From: CAUZFZ01 sp963579025
GTDB lineage: Bacteria; Planctomycetota; Planctomycetia; Planctomycetales; Planctomycetaceae
Length of the DNA stretch: 64,000 nucleotides
NCBI GenBank assembly: GCA_963579025.1
Contig: CAUZFZ010000031.1
Coordinates: forward strand, 1-64,000
Direction of reading: 5' to 3'
Below the pieces are notes generated by a model. It searched no databases. It saw only the letters and a program-made list of their open reading frames with translations, and was not told where the DNA came from. Positions 61,010-64,000 of the stretch are shown here, piece after piece. Each line of letters opens with the position of its first letter. Position 1 is the stretch's first letter. Both the position numbers and the translations under genes were made by a program.

Positions 61010-63265
61010 ATGAGTGTGAACATCCTTTCTGCGCTGAGTGACGTTACGTCGCAAGCGACCGTGCTGCCGTCTGCAGATCTCGCAGAGCCTCTGACTGAAA
61101 GTCAGCAGGTATCAAAAGTGAGTTTCGGCGAGACGTTGAGCACCGCCATCACCAGCACTTCGTCAGGCGATTCACTATCTGCCGAATCGCCGGCAGTGCC
61201 AGGATCGACTGACATCGCCTCGGAAACTGCCGTCAGTCAGCCGGAGAGTTCCAATGTGGCGGACGTTGTTAGCGAGATAGCCACCGAATCTGACTTCAAG
61301 GTAAACGCGATTTCCCAGGTGCTGCATGGCGCTACCGCTATTGCATCCGAAGAAAACGTTGGTGAGCAAGGGGATTCCGAGGCCGACGGTGGTGCGACGG
61401 AGGTTCCTTTTGAACGTGACTTGAGCCAGCCAGGAAGTTCCCGGGCGGAGCGTGGCGCAGTTGAGAGTGCTCCCGGCGCTGATACCAATCAGCAGGGACA
61501 CTCTTACGCAGGCCGCGTCAAATCGCAGTCTTTTGTGGACGCTCAATCCCACATTCAATTGCGGGACAAGCCAGATGTGGCAGCAGTTAACGGCAACGCG
61601 AGGGATGAATCGTCCGCCTCGCAGGCCGAAGTGTCGCAGCAACCGCTGCTCGCGCCTGGATTCTCCGACGATCAGGGATCACGACCCGAGACTTCCGGGG
61701 TGCTTCAAGCCCCATTGGCTGCCTCGGATCAAACCTCGCCATCGGTACATCAACAGAGTGAGAAGGTCGTCGGCCGAAATCTGAATGGATCGGATAACAC
61801 TGGCCAGCCGGATGGGAAAACTCCGACCCCGGTAGTTGAAGAACAGATCCACTCCACGTCGAAATCGACACCGGCAACATCGCCGCAGTTTCCCACAAAC
61901 ACAGCAGACACCGATCAACAGAGCCTGACCGGGACCCAGACTGCGGTTACGCGCCCGGCAGGAAGTGAGCACGGAACAGCACAGGTAGTCAGCCAACCCG
62001 TCGCATTGCCCGAGACGCCACTGGCTGTAAATGAAACCGCTTACGGGAGTCCACTCATCCAGGGGACTCTGCAAGTTCAGACTGTCGAAGCCGCTCCACG
62101 AGCCGATCGTCCTTTCGAGGAAAAGCCGACCACTAAGGCTCAGCCGCAGACCACCGTACGTGAACCACAGGCTGAACTCATTCCTACGGATTACGTCAAC
62201 ACTCCGGCAGAAGCGACGGTCACAACGATCGACGGTCCCCAATGGCAAGTGCCCGAGGCCATCATCGGTCCTGTCGACCGGCTTCCGCGAAATGACACCG
62301 CCCCAAGCGAAAACACAATTGAGGTGACCGTACCTGAAGTCCAGCTTCGACCAACTCAGACTACTGAACCGACGGCAGATCGGACGACAACTCCGCAGCC
62401 GATACTCCAGCCCGCGACTCAGGCTCCAGTGCGGCCTGAATCTCAGCCGCAGGACCTGAGTTCTTCTCACGACATCTCCCGATTGCCCGTCGACAAAGGA
62501 TCCGAAACAAACATCGGTGTCGATGCAGAAGTTGCAGTCACACAGGGTCAACCTGCTCCGCTGACCGGATCATCTGAAGAGAGTTCGACTGGATTCGAGT
62601 TTGCTTCGTCCGACATCAATCCGCAGACGGCTGCACCACCAGAGCTACGCATTGGCAGCGACGGATCGTCGCTGACCAATACGCTGCATCAGCACGATGC
62701 AATCCGAACAGAGATTGCCACAACACATTTCAACGTGGCCGATGCTCAGGCAATTCGGATTGCCTCCTCGACAGGTGAAGTCCAATCTGCCGGAGCAACA
62801 TCCACCCCCGCTGATGCACTCGACACCGCTGTCCGCTCTACTCTTCCGGTTGTTGTTGCATTGCAATCCCGGCTTGCCAGTTCTGAGGACTCAGGCGTCA
62901 ACCACCATTTAATGGTGCGTCTCGATCCTCCAGAACTTGGACGCGTGCTGGTCGACGTCGTATCAACCGACGAAGGTCTCACAGCACGCATTTCCGCCAT
63001 CGATCCGGCAGCCAGAATCGCACTGGCAGAGGAACTGCCGCTCCTGAAGTCGGCTCTGTCAAATGCCGGAATCGACAACTTCGAGTTCGATTTGAGTGAT
63101 GACGAATCGGCATTCAAGCGGCACGAAGCCGATCAGAGAGACAACGAGTCTCGAGCCCGCTTCCTTGCGTCCGGCGACGCACCGGCAAATCCAGCCAGTG
63201 AAACAACGACTGATGATGTCCCATCCAACACTCCAGCGAACGCTCGAATCGACATCCTCGCATAG
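61010..63265 (+). CDS. fliK: Hook-length control protein FliK
   Basis: A 751-residue protein. Most is low-complexity and Gln/Ser/Thr/Pro rich, as in FliK N-terminal parts. The C-terminal region (VNHHLMVRLDPPELGRVLVDVVSTDEGLTARISAIDPAARIALAEELPLLKSALSNAGIDNFEFDLSDDE) is the FliK/Flg_hook domain with the LDPPELGRV signature. It measures hook length and triggers the FlhB switch. The ATG at 61010 lies behind the sigma-54 promoter; the earlier ATG would sit inside the promoter itself. It is about twice the E. coli length. Confidence 0.88.
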   Translation: MSVNILSALSDVTSQATVLPSADLAEPLTESQQVSKVSFGETLSTAITSTSSGDSLSAESPAVPGSTDIASETAVSQPESSNVADVVSEIATESDFKVNAISQVLHGATAIASEENVGEQGDSEADGGATEVPFERDLSQPGSSRAERGAVESAPGADTNQQGHSYAGRVKSQSFVDAQSHIQLRDKPDVAAVNGNARDESSASQAEVSQQPLLAPGFSDDQGSRPETSGVLQAPLAASDQTSPSVHQQSEKVVGRNLNGSDNTGQPDGKTPTPVVEEQIHSTSKSTPATSPQFPTNTADTDQQSLTGTQTAVTRPAGSEHGTAQVVSQPVALPETPLAVNETAYGSPLIQGTLQVQTVEAAPRADRPFEEKPTTKAQPQTTVREPQAELIPTDYVNTPAEATVTTIDGPQWQVPEAIIGPVDRLPRNDTAPSENTIEVTVPEVQLRPTQTTEPTADRTTTPQPILQPATQAPVRPESQPQDLSSSHDISRLPVDKGSETNIGVDAEVAVTQGQPAPLTGSSEESSTGFEFASSDINPQTAAPPELRIGSDGSSLTNTLHQHDAIRTEIATTHFNVADAQAIRIASSTGEVQSAGATSTPADALDTAVRSTLPVVVALQSRLASSEDSGVNHHLMVRLDPPELGRVLVDVVSTDEGLTARISAIDPAARIALAEELPLLKSALSNAGIDNFEFDLSDDESAFKRHEADQRDNESRARFLASGDAPANPASETTTDDVPSNTPANARIDILA

Positions 63266-63307
63266 AACTTCAAAGAGCTTCGACACTACCTCATAGAAGG
63301 AACAGAC

Positions 63308-64000
63308 ATGGGTATTGCACTTTCCGCCGCGGTCAGTGGTCTTCGCGCGCACGATCAACTGATCGATATCGTTGGGAACAACCTCGCAAACCTGAATACA
63401 TCCGGGTACAAGACGAAACGCATTCTATTTCGAGACCTGATTTACCGTGATTCGATATCGTCAGCAAAATCCGCGGATGAATCATCGGGCGGCACGAATC
63501 CCGGTCAGATCGGCACGGGAGTCCAATCATCGATCATTGACTCCAATCTCTCTCAGGGAGGGCTCGAAGCTACTGGAGCGGACTTTGACTTTGCACTTGA
63601 AGGCGAAGGTTACTTCGTCGTTTCGGACGGGACACGCACTCTCTATTCGCGGGTTGGGGCATTCAGCCTTGACGACACGGGGACATTGGTGGACCCGGCA
63701 ACCGGTTTTCGAGTTCAGCGATTTGGAATTGACGGTGAACCAGACAACGGCCTGCCCGGTTTCCAGGCACCGGGAAATAGCGGGATCACTGTCCCCTTTG
63801 GAGCCACTATTCCAGGAAATGCAACCACCAGCATCAGCATCGGCGGTAATCTTCCCTCAAGTGCTTCGCCACCGGTTGCACAGGTTCTTACTTCGCTCAA
63901 CCCGTTTACAATTGGCGGAGGCGCGGCCACCCTCGCGACCACACTGTCTTCCCTTGACGCCAATACAGCCGACTACGTTACAGGAGACTCACTGGAGATT
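63308..64000 (+). CDS. flgE: Flagellar hook protein FlgE (5' part)
   Basis: The frame from ATG 63308 stays open to the end of the window, giving the first 231 residues. It opens MGIALSAAVSGLRAHDQLIDIVGNNLANLNTSGYKTKR, the rod-hook family signature, with GDFDFALEGEGYFVVSDGTRTLYSRVGAFSLDDTG close to FlgE. An AAGGAAC box precedes it. The gap to fliK is 42 bp with no other promoter seen, so it is probably read with fliK from the sigma-54 promoter. The C-terminal part is off the window. Confidence 0.9.
   Translation, partial: MGIALSAAVSGLRAHDQLIDIVGNNLANLNTSGYKTKRILFRDLIYRDSISSAKSADESSGGTNPGQIGTGVQSSIIDSNLSQGGLEATGADFDFALEGEGYFVVSDGTRTLYSRVGAFSLDDTGTLVDPATGFRVQRFGIDGEPDNGLPGFQAPGNSGITVPFGATIPGNATTSISIGGNLPSSASPPVAQVLTSLNPFTIGGGAATLATTLSSLDANTADYVTGDSLEI

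Overview
The window looks like a chromosomal segment of a Planctomycetes bacterium. The evidence is a DUF1549/DUF1553-type surface protein with haem-like CxxCH motifs, several secreted LamG-like, sialidase-like and phosphatase-like proteins, a RecO with a four-Cys zinc site, an aspartate-serine repeat protein with an N-terminal HTH, and a large flagellar locus. LptE-like and BamD-like lipoproteins and flagellar L- and P-ring genes indicate a Gram-negative (diderm) envelope. I cannot name the genus. No complete tRNA, rRNA, CRISPR array or transposase was found.

Layout. 1-1.0 kb: a small zinc ribbon gene, a degenerate repeat tract and a tRNA 3'-end remnant. 1.0-12.3 kb: secreted or degradative genes (a LamG-like protein; an AhpD-like / hydratase / FlK-like thioesterase trio; the DUF1549/1553 protein; and on the minus strand a sialidase-like protein, a metallophosphoesterase-LamG and a PhoD-like phosphatase). 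12.6-18.2 kb: a compact plus-strand acyl-ACP cluster (ACP, KAS III, SDR, hexapeptide acyltransferase, second ACP, second SDR, AMP-forming ligase) punctuated by palindromic repeats, one of them a MITE-like element of about 100 bp. 18.7-24.8 kb: the HTH/SD-repeat membrane protein, recO, two envelope lipoproteins, then a GNAT enzyme and an FmdB-like zinc ribbon. 25-29.9 kb (minus): anti-sigma factor and ECF sigma factor, an HDOD-GGDEF protein, a K+ channel with an RCK domain, and an HDOD protein.

30.2-64.0 kb: an almost complete flagellar locus, nearly all on the plus strand: fliQ-fliR-flhB, flgF-flgG-flgA-flgH-flgI-flgJ-flgN-flgK-flgL, a mini-HDOD gene, motA and two motB-like genes, flgD (the only inverted gene), flgB-flgC-fliE-fliF-fliG-fliH-fliI-fliJ, a MotE-like gene, fliL-fliM-fliN-fliO-fliP-flhA, a small membrane ORF, fliA, two small ORFs, a coiled-coil lipoprotein, a sigma-54 activator without receiver domain, fliK, and the 5' part of flgE, which runs off the window.

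How the parts fit. The flagellar genes cover export gate, ATPase complex, MS-ring, C-ring, rod, rings, hook, hook-filament junction and stator. Flagellin, FliD, FliS, FlhF/FlhG and chemotaxis genes are absent and should lie elsewhere. The sigma-54 activator stands directly before a consensus -24/-12 promoter that drives fliK and probably flgE, overlapped by a perfect 9-bp inverted repeat; together with fliA this suggests a sigma-54 then sigma-28 hierarchy. The acyl-ACP cluster has condensing and reducing enzymes but no dehydratase or enoyl reductase, so it may make a short 3-hydroxyacyl group and pass it to an amino sugar.
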